Source of the DNA: Balneolaceae bacterium
GTDB lineage: Bacteria > Bacteroidota > Rhodothermia > Balneolales > Balneolaceae
Length of the DNA: 32,772 nt
Assembly (NCBI GenBank): GCA_020832225.1
Contig: JAFIFA010000181.1
Coordinates: 1 to 32,772 of the forward strand
Direction: 5' to 3'
In this document: piece after piece, positions 15,768-25,794 of the stretch
How the letters are laid out: the number at the start of each line of letters is the position of its first letter
How positions within the stretch are numbered: the stretch's first letter is position 1
The notes under the pieces: model-generated
Database searches by the model: none
The model's input: only the letters and a program-made list of their open reading frames with translations
What the model was told of the DNA's origin: nothing
Position numbers and translations under genes: made by a program

Positions 15768-15894
15768 GTTCTATAACCTATCGGGGCTCATCCCGCATTA
15801 ATTCCATTTTTATTTAACCATTAGCCACTCTCATTTCACACTCGGTGGCGATGAATCATTTTCTTTAATTAAAAAATACCATTCCCCTTTATCC

Positions 15895-17059
<1,165 letters not shown>

Positions 17060-17067
<8 letters not shown>

Positions 17068-17590
17068 AAGCGGCCTCATCCTAACTCTTGTTCTGCTGCT
17101 CACCGGCTGTGCCTCTGCGCGCCAGCTTCAAGCCGAGGCGGAGATTCTCACGCCCGCTGGTTCAAGCCTTGAGGGCATAGAGGCTCATGAGGTCGATGAG
17201 CCACAAAACTTCAGAAGTGAAGATGTGGTTCTCTATCTGCCGTTTCCCGCCAATATGGGCGTAATCAGGGCAGGAGAAGAAGAGCTCAAAACGTTGATCA
17301 TGGCGCCTGCTATAACTGCAGGTAGCCAGATCGATATTATTCCGTTGGCACTCTTTTTACTTACCGACTCCGGAGCTGAAGAGAAGATTTTACTCTCCGT
17401 ACCAGCCGACCCATCCATTCAGGTGATAAAATCACCAACACTGGAACAGCTAAACAGCAACTATCCGGGAGTGATTGATATTTTGACCATCTGGCTCACG
17501 AACCATAAAGGTGGCGGACTGGTTACCGTCAACTCCGTTGCTGATGAGAGAGAAGCGGCGGCCTATTTGAGGGAGTTTCTTCGGGAATAA
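17060..17590 (+). CDS. Small lipoprotein of unknown function
   Basis: The 176-aa protein begins at GTG and has a classical lipobox, LTGC (Cys17). The mature part is a mixed alpha/beta sequence with a hydrophobic middle (about 75-100, including 'IIPLALFLLT'), which is too polar overall for an integral membrane protein. I do not recognise the family. It is coupled to the malic enzyme (8-bp overlap, shared ribosome-binding site in the gene end) and converges on proline dehydrogenase with only 18 bp between stops. Co-expression with malic enzyme is likely. A role in the same pathway is not implied by the sequence. Confidence 0.75.
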
Positions 17591-17608
17591 ACGCTTCCTG
17601 GCTGACGA

Positions 17609-18460
17609 TCACTTCTTAAACATCGTGCTTAGCACAAACCAAACGTTCTCTTTTCTCTCCATCAGGCGGCGCTTGAAGTAGGGAAACCACATGGTTCCGT
17701 ATGGCACATAGACCCGGGCGTTGTACCCCTCCTGAACCAGCTGCTCCATGGTCTCTTCCCGGAGGCCGTAAAGCATTTGAAATTCAAAGCGCGCCTTCCC
17801 GATCTTCTTCTCTGTGGTATACTCTTTTACCCAATTTACCAGTTCGTCATCGTGCGTGGCGATGCGTGGGTAGGTGGTTTTTTCAAGAAGAACCTTCGCA
17901 TACTCCTTAAAGGCATCTCGAATCGCAGGCATATTTTGCAATGCCACCCGCTCCGGCTCACTGTAGGCACCTTTACAGAGGCGGACATCCGCTCCAAGCT
18001 CGGCCAGTTCGGTTATGTCACTCTTTGTGCGGTGCAGGTAGGCCTGAATCACAATTCCAACGTGCTTACCATACTCTTTGAAGGCATCCTTATAGATCTC
18101 GATGGTCTGACCGGTATAGCCTGAGTCCTCCATATCGATACGTACAAATGAATCATACTCCCTGGCCTTATCCAGTAGCCTAAAAAGGTTATCACGGCAG
18201 TACTCCTCATCAATATCCAGGCCCAGCATCGTCAGTTTGATAGAGATTGTACTGTTCAGGCCGGCATCGTGAATAGAGTCGAGCAGGCCGATATACTCAT
18301 CCACCGTCTGGTCTGCCGTTGTTCTCTCTTTCACATTCTCACCGAGAAGATCCAGAGTCACTTTGATATTTTTTTCGTTAAGCGCCTTGATTTTTGGTAC
18401 AGCTGAGCTGAATGTCTCTCCGGCAACGAATCGTTTTGCGAGTATAAAGGGTAGCTTCAT
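17609..18460 (-). CDS. Proline dehydrogenase
   Basis: The 283-aa protein is the monofunctional bacterial form (PutA proline dehydrogenase domain only). It is an FAD-dependent (beta-alpha)8 enzyme oxidising proline to pyrroline-5-carboxylate with quinone as acceptor. Family motifs are 'VRIDMEDSGYT', 'VIQAYLHRT', 'DVRLCKGAYSEP', 'IATHDDELV', 'FEFQMLYGLRE' and 'ARVYVPYG'. The start is taken at the ATG at 18460; a TTG three codons upstream is also in frame but less likely. No P5C dehydrogenase gene lies next to it. It probably feeds proline carbon into respiration. Confidence 0.95.
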   Translation of the reverse strand: MKLPFILAKRFVAGETFSSAVPKIKALNEKNIKVTLDLLGENVKERTTADQTVDEYIGLLDSIHDAGLNSTISIKLTMLGLDIDEEYCRDNLFRLLDKAREYDSFVRIDMEDSGYTGQTIEIYKDAFKEYGKHVGIVIQAYLHRTKSDITELAELGADVRLCKGAYSEPERVALQNMPAIRDAFKEYAKVLLEKTTYPRIATHDDELVNWVKEYTTEKKIGKARFEFQMLYGLREETMEQLVQEGYNARVYVPYGTMWFPYFKRRLMERKENVWFVLSTMFKK

Positions 18461-18660
18461 GATGATCAATTTGGTAGAAATCGGGCGTAATAATAGGAAA
18501 CTCTTCAGATATTAACATCAGGAAAAGCCTGAACTATCCCTCTTTTTTTCCAGCGACCGAAACAACTGCCGGGTTCACGCCGTAATGAAACTTGTAACTA
18601 TATTGGTGCCCGATCCAAATACTTATGCGGCACATACACTTCAGGAAAGGTGAAACAGCC

Positions 18661-19596
18661 ATGGCAAAACGACTTATCTCTTTTTTAGCATCCCTTATAG
18701 CAATCATTCTGGCGCTCTTCTCATTTACTGCTGCGCAGAGTTCGGATGACGTTTACCGCACAGAAACGTTCCAAACATCCGCATCTCCTGAGGTTGCGAT
18801 CCAAACATCAGGAGGGGCCATCTCGGTGACAGGCCATGATAAAGATGAGGTGGAGGTGAGAATGTATGTACAAAGACGAGGAACCTACCTTTCACCATCC
18901 GATACCGATCTTTCTGAATTTGAAATCACTATTGCTCAAGAGGGTGACAAAATCATAGCCAAAGCAGAAAGAGAGGAGGGATGGAGCCGGATGCTAAGAC
19001 AAGATCGCTCCACAAGTATTTCATTCGTTATTTATGCACCAAGCGGCTCTTTGATCAATGGAAGCACAAGCGGGGGTGTTGTAACGGCAAAAAATATTCA
19101 TAACGATATTTCACTCCGAACTAGTGGTGGCTCAGTGAGGGCTGAAAACATATCCGGAAAATCTGATTTTCGCACATCCGGCGGATCGATCAGGCTTAAC
19201 ATGATTGAAGGCGACCTCCATGCACGTACCAGTGGCGGTTCCATCCGGGCGGAACGCATCACCGGAACAGCAGAACTTCGAACCTCCGGTGGGGGTATCC
19301 AGCTGGAGCAGATCAACGCCAAACTTTCAGCCCAAACATCCGGCGGTTCCATTACAGCGGATTTTATTAGCTTCAGAGATGATATTGAATTGAGAACAAG
19401 CGGTGGCAGCATCAACATCCGGATACCTGAAACCGAGCACTTTGATATCAATCTTGCCGGAATGCGTGTAAACAGCGACCTAAAGAACTTTACCGGCAGC
19501 TCAAGCCGGAACAGCTTAAGCGGCAAGATTGGTGATGGCGGGCCGATGCTCTCGGCCAGAACCAGCGGCGGATCTGTTAGGGTCAGCACTCAATAA
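18661..19596 (+). CDS. DUF4097 beta-strand-repeat exported protein
   Basis: The 311-aa protein starts at the ATG after 'aggaaaggtg' and has a signal peptide (cleavage near 'FTAAQS', residue 25). An in-frame ATG 12 codons upstream is less likely. The C-terminal half is a regular repeat built on TSGGS(I/V)R. TSGG begins at residues 136, 154, 172, 190, 208 and 226 (exact 18-residue steps), then 246 and 301, with an isolated one at 49. This predicts a right-handed beta-helix or beta-solenoid with one rung per repeat, as in the DUF4097 'adhesin-like' family. Function is unknown; such proteins are often next to anti-sigma or envelope-stress genes, but none is seen here. It ends with a clear terminator. 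Confidence 0.87.
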   Translation: MAKRLISFLASLIAIILALFSFTAAQSSDDVYRTETFQTSASPEVAIQTSGGAISVTGHDKDEVEVRMYVQRRGTYLSPSDTDLSEFEITIAQEGDKIIAKAEREEGWSRMLRQDRSTSISFVIYAPSGSLINGSTSGGVVTAKNIHNDISLRTSGGSVRAENISGKSDFRTSGGSIRLNMIEGDLHARTSGGSIRAERITGTAELRTSGGGIQLEQINAKLSAQTSGGSITADFISFRDDIELRTSGGSINIRIPETEHFDINLAGMRVNSDLKNFTGSSSRNSLSGKIGDGGPMLSARTSGGSVRVSTQ

Positions 19597-19616
19597 GCCA
19601 CTGCCTTCCATATTTT

Positions 19617-19650
19617 AACCCGCTGAATTCTTTCAGGCGGGTTTTATATT
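19617..19650 (+). terminator. Rho-independent terminator after the DUF4097 gene
   Basis: The stem aacccgctga/tcaggcgggtt has one bulge and a 6-nt loop (attctt), followed by ttttatattt. It separates the DUF4097 gene from the oxidase operon. Confidence 0.8.
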
Positions 19651-19710
19651 TCACTTCTATCTACTAAATTCAACCAACTATCTGTTAGGGATTGCACTTA
19701 TACCTTACTA

Positions 19711-19722
19711 AGGGGAGCCCCT
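19711..19722. promoter_or_regulatory. Short palindrome upstream of the oxidase operon
   Basis: AGGGG-AG-CCCCT, a perfect 5-bp inverted repeat, lies 68 nt before the first oxidase gene in an otherwise unstructured leader. It could be an operator. No regulator binding it can be named. Confidence 0.3.
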
Positions 19723-19790
19723 ATACTTCCCTGTTTGGCTTGAGTCTATCTTCCCTTTATTAACAGCTAACTATAAAAAACGGATACGAT

Positions 19791-19919
19791 ATGGGAGAAG
19801 AGAAAAACGAAGAACAAGAGGAGTTTAAACCAAGGGGTGCGGTAGCATTTTTTATCGCTCTAATGATCTTTTTTCTGGTCATCTGGTTTCTGCTCTACTT
19901 TGAAATGTTGGGGAGGTAG
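19791..19919 (+). CDS. ba3-type cytochrome c oxidase small subunit IIa
   Basis: This 42-aa protein is easy to overlook. It has a charged N-terminus (to about residue 12), the 'EFKPRGAVAFF' lead-in, and one transmembrane helix (about residues 17-37). The CoxIIa family of Thermus ba3 oxidase has the same pattern: a short acidic/lysine start, a Pro-(Lys/Arg)-Gly-Ala turn, then a single helix that replaces the missing helix of subunit II. Position is decisive: it ends 2 bp before the CuA subunit gene and is followed by subunit I. The ATG is the only sensible start, and 'ggggaggtagg' at its 3' end serves as the next gene's ribosome-binding site. Confidence 0.82.
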   Translation: MGEEKNEEQEEFKPRGAVAFFIALMIFFLVIWFLLYFEMLGR

Positions 19920-19921
19920 GT

Positions 19922-20395
19922 ATGGATAAATCGGAAAAACTGGCCTTCTCACTTAGTGGAATACTTCTGGCTGTATTTCTTGGCGCTATCGTCTATGCTT
20001 CAGTTGCCAAGGATATCGATGTGCCAACATGCATTACAGATATGGAGCCATTTGCGAAAGATACGCTCTTTCAAACAGGGCCCGACACCTATGAACTGCA
20101 GATGGTGGCTCGTATGTGGGCTTTCCAGCCATCAACGGTACGCCTGCCTGTTGGTTCAACCGTAGACCTCTACGTTACATCCGAAGATATCATTCACGGT
20201 TTCAAAATTGACCGGAAAAACGTCAACTTGATGGCGATTCCCGGGGCAATTAATTACATGAGGGTTACATTTAATGAACCGGGTGAGTATCTATATGCTT
20301 GCCATGAGTTCTGTGGTGCTGCACACCACACTATGGCCGGAAGATTTGTGATCGAAGAGGGACTTGATGAACCTGAAACCGAGGAGGAGATCTGA
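19922..20395 (+). CDS. ba3-type cytochrome c oxidase subunit II (CuA)
   Basis: The 157-aa protein has a single N-terminal transmembrane anchor (about residues 10-28) and a periplasmic cupredoxin domain. The binuclear CuA site is complete: H92 ('IHGFKI'), then C127-x-E129-x-C131-x3-H135-x2-M138. It is short compared with aa3-type subunit II, as expected for the ba3 type, whose missing helix is supplied by the IIa protein. It receives electrons from a soluble donor, here probably the blue copper protein at 22794. The next gene starts 2 bp after the stop. Confidence 0.95.
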   Translation: MDKSEKLAFSLSGILLAVFLGAIVYASVAKDIDVPTCITDMEPFAKDTLFQTGPDTYELQMVARMWAFQPSTVRLPVGSTVDLYVTSEDIIHGFKIDRKNVNLMAIPGAINYMRVTFNEPGEYLYACHEFCGAAHHTMAGRFVIEEGLDEPETEEEI

Positions 20396-20397
20396 AA

Positions 20398-22089
20398 ATG
20401 AGCGACTACTCCTTTAAATTTTCAAAATCATCCAAATGGCTCAACGTTACGCTTCTTATAATTCCGATGGTGCTTCTCTTTATCGGGATCTATGGCGGTT
20501 TGATGCAGACTCTATTCCGGGCCGGTATTATTACCAGCGACCCGTTTGTAGGCGGAGATTACTATAAAGGGCTCACCTTTCATGGTGTTTTGAACGCCAT
20601 TGTTTTTACCACCTTTTTCGCCGTGGTAATAGGAAATGCACTGGTAGCTTACTCACTCAAGAAACCACTCAACTCAAAAATAGAGTGGCTCTCCGGTATT
20701 TTGATGCTCGTTGGCTCCGTAATGGCGGCTATCACCATTTTTATGGGCGAAGCTACCGTTCTTTACACCTTTTATCCGCCATTAAAAGCACATCCGCTTT
20801 TCTATGTCGGGCTTGTGCTGCTTGTGGTAGGTTCATGGGTCGCCTTCTTCAACTGGATACCAAAATATCTGGAGTGGCGCCGTGAGAATAAGGGAAAAAA
20901 AACACCAATGGCTGTGGTGGGTATGTTCACCACCTTCATCATCTGGTTTATTGCTACGCTGGCTGTTGCCGTAGAGATTCTTTTTATGCTCCTGCCCTGG
21001 TCGCTAGGCCTTGTTGATGAGATCAATGTGATGCTGGCCAGAACGCTATTCTGGTTCTTTGGTCACCCGCTGGTCTACTTCTGGTTGCTTCCTGCTTATG
21101 TGATGTACTACGTCTTCATGCCAAAACTTGCAGGTGGTAAACTCTACTCCGATATGGCCGGCCGGCTGGTTTTCATGATGTTTATTCTCTTCAGTATTCC
21201 TGTAGGAACACATCACCAGTATATGGATCCCGCGATCGGTGCACAGTGGAAATTCCTACACGGTATCTTCACCTTTGCGGTGGCACTGCCAAGCTTGATT
21301 ACCGCCTTTACACTGGCCGCCTCCCTGGAGCATGCCGGACGCAACAATGGCGGAACAGGACTATTTGGCTGGGTTCGAAAACTTCCCTATTTCGATAAGG
21401 AGAAGTGGATGTTCTCATACCTGATCACCGGCCTTATTATCTTCATCCTGGGCGGTATTGGGGGAATCATCAACGCATCATATCAGATGAATACGGTGAT
21501 CCACAACACAGCATGGGTGCCGGGCCACTTCCACCTGACTGTTGCCGGACCGGTACTGCTGGCGTTTCTTGCCGGTAGTCTCTATCTGGTGGGTCAGTTC
21601 ATGAATAAGAAGGTTCGAATGAAAGGATGGGTCACATTTGTGCCTTATGCCTATACAATAGGACTTTTGGTGATGTCTTACGGGTTAAAGATCGGCGGAC
21701 TAAAAGGAATGCCCCGGCGTACTATGACGGGCACCTCCTACGCCAACCCAGACAGCTTGCTCTATCAGGCAGACTGGATACCATACATCGAAATGAGTGT
21801 TGTTGGTGGAAGCGTGATGTTTGTTGCGATTCTGATCTATATCATCGCATTCTTTGCAACGGTGTTTGGAAAGGCTGAAAGTGTTGAAGAGGGAGCTACG
21901 GTTACATTCCCGATCTCCGAACCGCTTCATGATGAAGAGGCTAAATACCTGAGAAATTTCACGCCTTACATTATCATTGCGATCATCCTCATCGTACTTT
22001 CATATACACCTGTTATTTTGGACGTACTTGAGGCAACAACAGGCGGGTCGCTGCCCTATTCACCGGACAGCCCAATCCCACTGAGATAA
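20398..22089 (+). CDS. ba3-type cytochrome c oxidase subunit I
   Basis: The 563-aa protein is almost exactly the length of Thermus ba3 subunit I, with about 12-13 membrane helices. All redox ligands are seen: low-spin heme b H62 and H379, high-spin heme H377, CuB H223, H272 and H273, and the His-crosslinked Tyr227 ('FGHPLVYFWLLPA'). It lacks the aa3-type D-channel signature and belongs to the B-type heme-copper oxidases, which have high oxygen affinity and a reduced proton-pumping ratio. A strong 'gaggaggag' ribosome-binding site sits at the end of the subunit II gene. SCO and blue copper genes follow in the same operon. Confidence 0.96.
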   Translation: MSDYSFKFSKSSKWLNVTLLIIPMVLLFIGIYGGLMQTLFRAGIITSDPFVGGDYYKGLTFHGVLNAIVFTTFFAVVIGNALVAYSLKKPLNSKIEWLSGILMLVGSVMAAITIFMGEATVLYTFYPPLKAHPLFYVGLVLLVVGSWVAFFNWIPKYLEWRRENKGKKTPMAVVGMFTTFIIWFIATLAVAVEILFMLLPWSLGLVDEINVMLARTLFWFFGHPLVYFWLLPAYVMYYVFMPKLAGGKLYSDMAGRLVFMMFILFSIPVGTHHQYMDPAIGAQWKFLHGIFTFAVALPSLITAFTLAASLEHAGRNNGGTGLFGWVRKLPYFDKEKWMFSYLITGLIIFILGGIGGIINASYQMNTVIHNTAWVPGHFHLTVAGPVLLAFLAGSLYLVGQFMNKKVRMKGWVTFVPYAYTIGLLVMSYGLKIGGLKGMPRRTMTGTSYANPDSLLYQADWIPYIEMSVVGGSVMFVAILIYIIAFFATVFGKAESVEEGATVTFPISEPLHDEEAKYLRNFTPYIIIAIILIVLSYTPVILDVLEATTGGSLPYSPDSPIPLR

Positions 22090-22096
22090 AATCCAT

Positions 22097-22726
22097 ATGA
22101 TGATGCCTCAGTTTAAATTTACTGTTATTTTTGCAGCAGCCGTGGCCGTGATCTGGATCACACTGCCCGGCTGCGATCAATTGAAGGTAAAAGACACCTT
22201 CGATGAAGATGAGACCTACGTACTGCTGGATCAGGAGAACCGGGAAATAACATTCCCGGACTCCTTTAAAGGCAATGTGATGCTTGTCAGCTATGTATAC
22301 ACATTCTGCCCGGATATATGCCCGCTTATCACCTATAACCTTCGCGATATTCAGCGGGAACTGCCCGATGTAGAAAATTTTATGCTGGTAAGCGTCTCTT
22401 TCGACCCTGACCGGGATACTCCTGAAATTCTTTACGATTACGCCAACAACTACAGGCTTGATCAATCGAACTGGAGACTCCTGACGGGTGAGCGCAGAGT
22501 TGTTGAAGATCTGCTAAAGAAGCTTCGAATATCAACCCTGAAATCTCCTTCGAGGTTTACGGAAGATAACAAAGAGCTCTACTTTATTGATCATACCGAC
22601 AGAATTACCCTGATCGATGCCGATGGCAATGTTCGAAGACACTACCCCGGCAGCGAGATGGATCATGAGACCGTATTAAGAGATATAAAACAACTTCTTG
22701 ATGAGAAAAACAGCTCGAATTTGTGA
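22097..22726 (+). CDS. SCO1/SenC-family copper chaperone lipoprotein
   Basis: The 209-aa protein has a thioredoxin-like fold with the copper-binding C71-x3-C75 ('FCPDICP') and H166 ('FIDHTDRITLID'). A lipobox, LPGC (Cys26), anchors it in the membrane. SCO proteins deliver copper to, or reduce, the CuA site of subunit II. The gene is 7 bp after subunit I, so it should serve this ba3 oxidase. Three consecutive ATG codons open the frame and any may be used. Confidence 0.92.
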   Translation: MMMPQFKFTVIFAAAVAVIWITLPGCDQLKVKDTFDEDETYVLLDQENREITFPDSFKGNVMLVSYVYTFCPDICPLITYNLRDIQRELPDVENFMLVSVSFDPDRDTPEILYDYANNYRLDQSNWRLLTGERRVVEDLLKKLRISTLKSPSRFTEDNKELYFIDHTDRITLIDADGNVRRHYPGSEMDHETVLRDIKQLLDEKNSSNL

Positions 22727-22793
22727 ATGCTAAACGAAGTCGAACTGTTTACTCATAAGATTTTTAACCAACCCTCAATAACAACTAAAAGAC

Positions 22794-23345
22794 ATGAAAT
22801 CATTATTTATTAATTTCCTATTAATTGCTTTCGTATTTGGCCTCGCCGCTTGCGGCAATGGTGACACTACCGAACAGGCACAGCAAGAAGAGGCTGTAGA
22901 TGACGGAGTACGTACCATTGAGATCATCGGAACCGACGACATGAAGTTCGTTGTGCGTGAAGCGCAAGATGGCCTCGTTACCGGTGGAGCTGCTGGACAA
23001 AATATCCTTCTCGAAGCGATCGAAGCTGAGCCGGGTGAAGAGATTCGTATCAGACTCACAACCGTGAGCAACCTGCCTGCATCCGCCATGTCTCACAACC
23101 TGGCTATCATCGATCTTGGCACTGATCTCGAAGATTTCGCCAGACAGTCCGTTACAGCCCGAGACAATGAGTATATTGCCCCGGACTATGAAGACCGCGT
23201 AATCGCTGCGACAGCAATGCTTGGCGATGGCGAAACCGACACCATTACATTCACTGTTCCTGATGAACCGGGTGAGTACGACTACGTATGCACCTTCCCG
23301 GGTCACTTCCAGGGTGGCATGGTTGGTAAACTGATCGTTCAGTAG
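22794..23345 (+). CDS. Azurin/auracyanin-like blue copper lipoprotein
   Basis: The 183-aa protein has a lipobox, LAAC (Cys20), and then a short Glu/Gln linker (about 23-37) before the cupredoxin domain. Type 1 copper ligands are H101 ('MSHNLAI'), C166, H171 and M176 ('CTFPGHFQGGM'). The Cys-x4-His-x4-Met spacing matches auracyanin rather than azurin (x3). It is probably a tethered electron shuttle feeding the CuA subunit, standing in for a c-type cytochrome. No cytochrome c CXXCH gene is seen in the operon. It is 67 bp after the SCO gene and followed by the operon terminator. Confidence 0.91.
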   Translation: MKSLFINFLLIAFVFGLAACGNGDTTEQAQQEEAVDDGVRTIEIIGTDDMKFVVREAQDGLVTGGAAGQNILLEAIEAEPGEEIRIRLTTVSNLPASAMSHNLAIIDLGTDLEDFARQSVTARDNEYIAPDYEDRVIAATAMLGDGETDTITFTVPDEPGEYDYVCTFPGHFQGGMVGKLIVQ

Positions 23346-23380
23346 TAATCAGTTCAGAATTACCGATTTAAGGTATATCC

Positions 23381-23412
23381 AAGGGCGCAGTTTTTACTGC
23401 GGCCTTTTTTTA
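23381..23412 (+). terminator. Rho-independent terminator of the oxidase operon
   Basis: The stem aaggg-cgcagt/actgcg-gcctt has one mismatch and a short T-loop, and a run of seven T follows. It ends the cytochrome oxidase/blue copper operon before the convergent serine hydrolase gene. Confidence 0.87.
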
Positions 23413-23462
23413 TACCTATAGATCAATTTTTTGTGAGTCCTTAAATGGAAGTTTACCCCAAT

Positions 23463-24386
23463 CTACCAGTACTGCTCTCTCTCCTCATCAGGCGTCCAGT
23501 CGCTGTCCGGCTCGAAGTGATCGTACAAAATTCTTGAGACTTCACGAATCAGCACCCACCCTTCATTATCATACTCATTCCGGGTATCCTCCTGATTTTT
23601 GGTGACCACGCTGAACAGATAATCACCGGACGGGCCATTTACCAAAACTACCTCCGATTTTGATTGCCTTACAGATCCATTTTTTGACGCAACCTGCACA
23701 GTCGGGGGTATAATAGACATCGCTTCATGATCCCAATAGTTCCGCGTCATGATTCTGTACATCTGTTCCGATGCATGCGGACTCACAATCTCCCCGCGAT
23801 AGATTCCCTCAACCAAGGTGGCCATCTCTTTTGGCGTGGTCTGCCCCCATCCATACTGACTAAAGGCATCACTGCGCCCGTCGGTTCTGGAATTGACGCG
23901 TGTATTCTCCAGCCCGAGCTCCGCCATCTTCTCATTGATAGCTGTACCTGAACCGGCCAGGTGCTGTAGCCAGAGGCTTCCGGTATTGTTGGAGACAGAC
24001 ATCATCAGGTGGATCAGCTGTGCAATGGAGATCTCTGTTCCAGGCTCCAGATAGGCTATAATATCTCCCGAGTACTCATACTCTGGTTCGGGGCCATATT
24101 CAACATCATCCCTGTAACCCAATTCACCCTTCTCAATCAGGTCAAAGATTTTTACCATGATGGGAACCTTTACCATGCTTGCGGTAGGGAAAACCGTATC
24201 GGCATTCACTTCTGCCACAGTTCCGGTCTCAAGGTCTTTTACGTACACTCCTGCCACTCCATTGAAGGATTCAACCAGCGAGGAGATCTCACCAAGAGGA
24301 ATTTCAGAGCGATCGTGCTGATCCTGAGTACAGGCAATCATGAGAATGATCAAAATCGGCAGAATAAAAAGGTATCGAAGAGTCAT
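23463..24386 (-). CDS. Class A beta-lactamase-fold serine hydrolase (lipoprotein)
   Basis: The 307-aa protein has a lipobox-like MIAC (Cys19). Active-site elements are S70-x-x-K73 ('TASMVKVP'), S132-x-N134 ('MSVSNNTGS') and K235-x-G237 as KNG. The omega-loop Glu166 typical of true class A beta-lactamases is not recognisable (the region reads 'NSRTDGRSDAFSQYGWG'). It is therefore probably a DD-peptidase-like or esterase-like member of the beta-lactamase2 family rather than a resistance enzyme. It is the last gene of the four-gene minus-strand unit, 25 bp after GltS. Confidence 0.85.
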   Translation of the reverse strand: MTLRYLFILPILIILMIACTQDQHDRSEIPLGEISSLVESFNGVAGVYVKDLETGTVAEVNADTVFPTASMVKVPIMVKIFDLIEKGELGYRDDVEYGPEPEYEYSGDIIAYLEPGTEISIAQLIHLMMSVSNNTGSLWLQHLAGSGTAINEKMAELGLENTRVNSRTDGRSDAFSQYGWGQTTPKEMATLVEGIYRGEIVSPHASEQMYRIMTRNYWDHEAMSIIPPTVQVASKNGSVRQSKSEVVLVNGPSGDYLFSVVTKNQEDTRNEYDNEGWVLIREVSRILYDHFEPDSDWTPDEEREQYW

Positions 24387-24411
24387 GGTGATTTTTTATA
24401 AAGGTTGGTAA

Positions 24412-25794
24412 TTAAGAGGAGTTGGTACGTTTCAAAAACTGCCAGGCGAGTATGATTAGGGCCAAATAGATGATAAGTGCCCCCAGCACAATCCAAAAGC
24501 CCTGAACCACATCCGTAAAGTAGTGAACCGGAGCATTGATCAGGATCAGCAGTGGAAAACCGAAAACGAGGGCCAATCCGCTGCCATATACCAGATTAAA
24601 ACTTACGGGAGACTTCATCCCTGAATCGAGAATTCTGAGCAGCACCAGCCCCGACTGAAGCGTTCCGGTCATATTTCCAAAAATCGCGGCAAAGCGCTCC
24701 AGTTTAAATTCGTGAAATGCATTCTGCGTCATACGGCGCACCACCCACCATGTAGCCAGAGCCACCACTATAGAAATTAGAGTTAATGGCAGCCAGTAGG
24801 CGGCCACCACCAGAAAACTGATTGCTGCAACCGATGCCACAATCATAAAGTCCATGAAGAGATTGGAGCACCGTGTCATCGTCTCATCATCCACCACACG
24901 GCTCCATCCGGCCGTGTCGAGAACCCTGCGTATCGTGATGGCAATGATTGCGGCGAAAATGAAGTGGAATGACCAAAGAGTGGTGACCTCATTCTCGGCT
25001 CCCGCAGCCATTAAGCCGAGCTCCATCAGCTTCAACACACCATAAGTAGCAGCATAGGCGAGCCCGATCATACCAATGTGAAAGGAGAGCGATTCAATCG
25101 ACTCTGCTGATGTCGTGATCTTTTCGCGAACGTTGGGCTTTGGCTCGGTCATCAGACCCGTTCTCACATCCTCAGGCATCTCTTCATGGGATGAGATATA
25201 GGCCGCCTCACCACGCTCAATGCCCCTCCTTACAAACCAAATGCCTGCGGTATAGGCTACCAAAAAACCCGAAGCGGCAAATGTGAGACCCACAATACCT
25301 CCAGACTCAAACCCGAACTGCTCCCAGTTTTCACCAATCGAATAGGCGATACCCGGGTTCATGCCAAATGAGAGCGGCGGGAGCAGGCCAATGCCAACAA
25401 AGAGATCGGGCATCAGCGTATAAAACAGAAGTAGGGCGATCAGTAGCCCGGCAATTGCCTGTACCAGATAGACCGAGAGAAAGATCAGGCCAAACTTCAG
25501 AGATGAGAGGCCCAGACGTTTTTTCGGAGCTCGCAGACCGAGTGCTATGAAAAGAAGCGCGAGCAGATGGTAGACATAGGCACCAAGGCGTTCAGAAGTG
25601 AGGTCAATCAGCCCCAATCCATTCATCCCGATCAGAAGTCCGATTACCCCGGCAAGTAGGTTTGCCGGAATCAGATTCCGCTGCAGCACGTTGATCCGGC
25701 TACGCATCAACGTAGCAATGATCAACAAAACACCAATCCATGCAAAATCGAGAAAAAATCGGCCGGCCGTAATCTCTATAGTCCAGGAGCTCAT
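24412..25794 (-). CDS. GltS-type sodium/glutamate symporter
   Basis: The 460-aa membrane protein has about 11-12 hydrophobic segments in two halves, separated by a cytoplasmic loop near residues 205-240. Family landmarks are the Gly-rich re-entrant stretches 'LLPPLSFGMNPGIAYSIG' and, in the second half, 'FGNMTGTLQSGLVLLRILD'. These look like the ESS/GltS (glutamate:Na+ symporter) superfamily, but identity appears modest, so the substrate may be another acidic amino acid. The ATG at 25794 overlaps the acyltransferase stop (atga), implying translational coupling. A longer frame 20 codons upstream would place a hydrophilic tail inside that gene and is rejected. Confidence 0.82.
   Translation of the reverse strand: MSSWTIEITAGRFFLDFAWIGVLLIIATLMRSRINVLQRNLIPANLLAGVIGLLIGMNGLGLIDLTSERLGAYVYHLLALLFIALGLRAPKKRLGLSSLKFGLIFLSVYLVQAIAGLLIALLLFYTLMPDLFVGIGLLPPLSFGMNPGIAYSIGENWEQFGFESGGIVGLTFAASGFLVAYTAGIWFVRRGIERGEAAYISSHEEMPEDVRTGLMTEPKPNVREKITTSAESIESLSFHIGMIGLAYAATYGVLKLMELGLMAAGAENEVTTLWSFHFIFAAIIAITIRRVLDTAGWSRVVDDETMTRCSNLFMDFMIVASVAAISFLVVAAYWLPLTLISIVVALATWWVVRRMTQNAFHEFKLERFAAIFGNMTGTLQSGLVLLRILDSGMKSPVSFNLVYGSGLALVFGFPLLILINAPVHYFTDVVQGFWIVLGALIIYLALIILAWQFLKRTNSS

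Noticed and set aside
23463-24386. Antibiotic-resistance beta-lactamase
   Set aside because: The omega-loop glutamate is not found and the genomic context is an amino-acid/peptide operon, so a resistance role is not supported.
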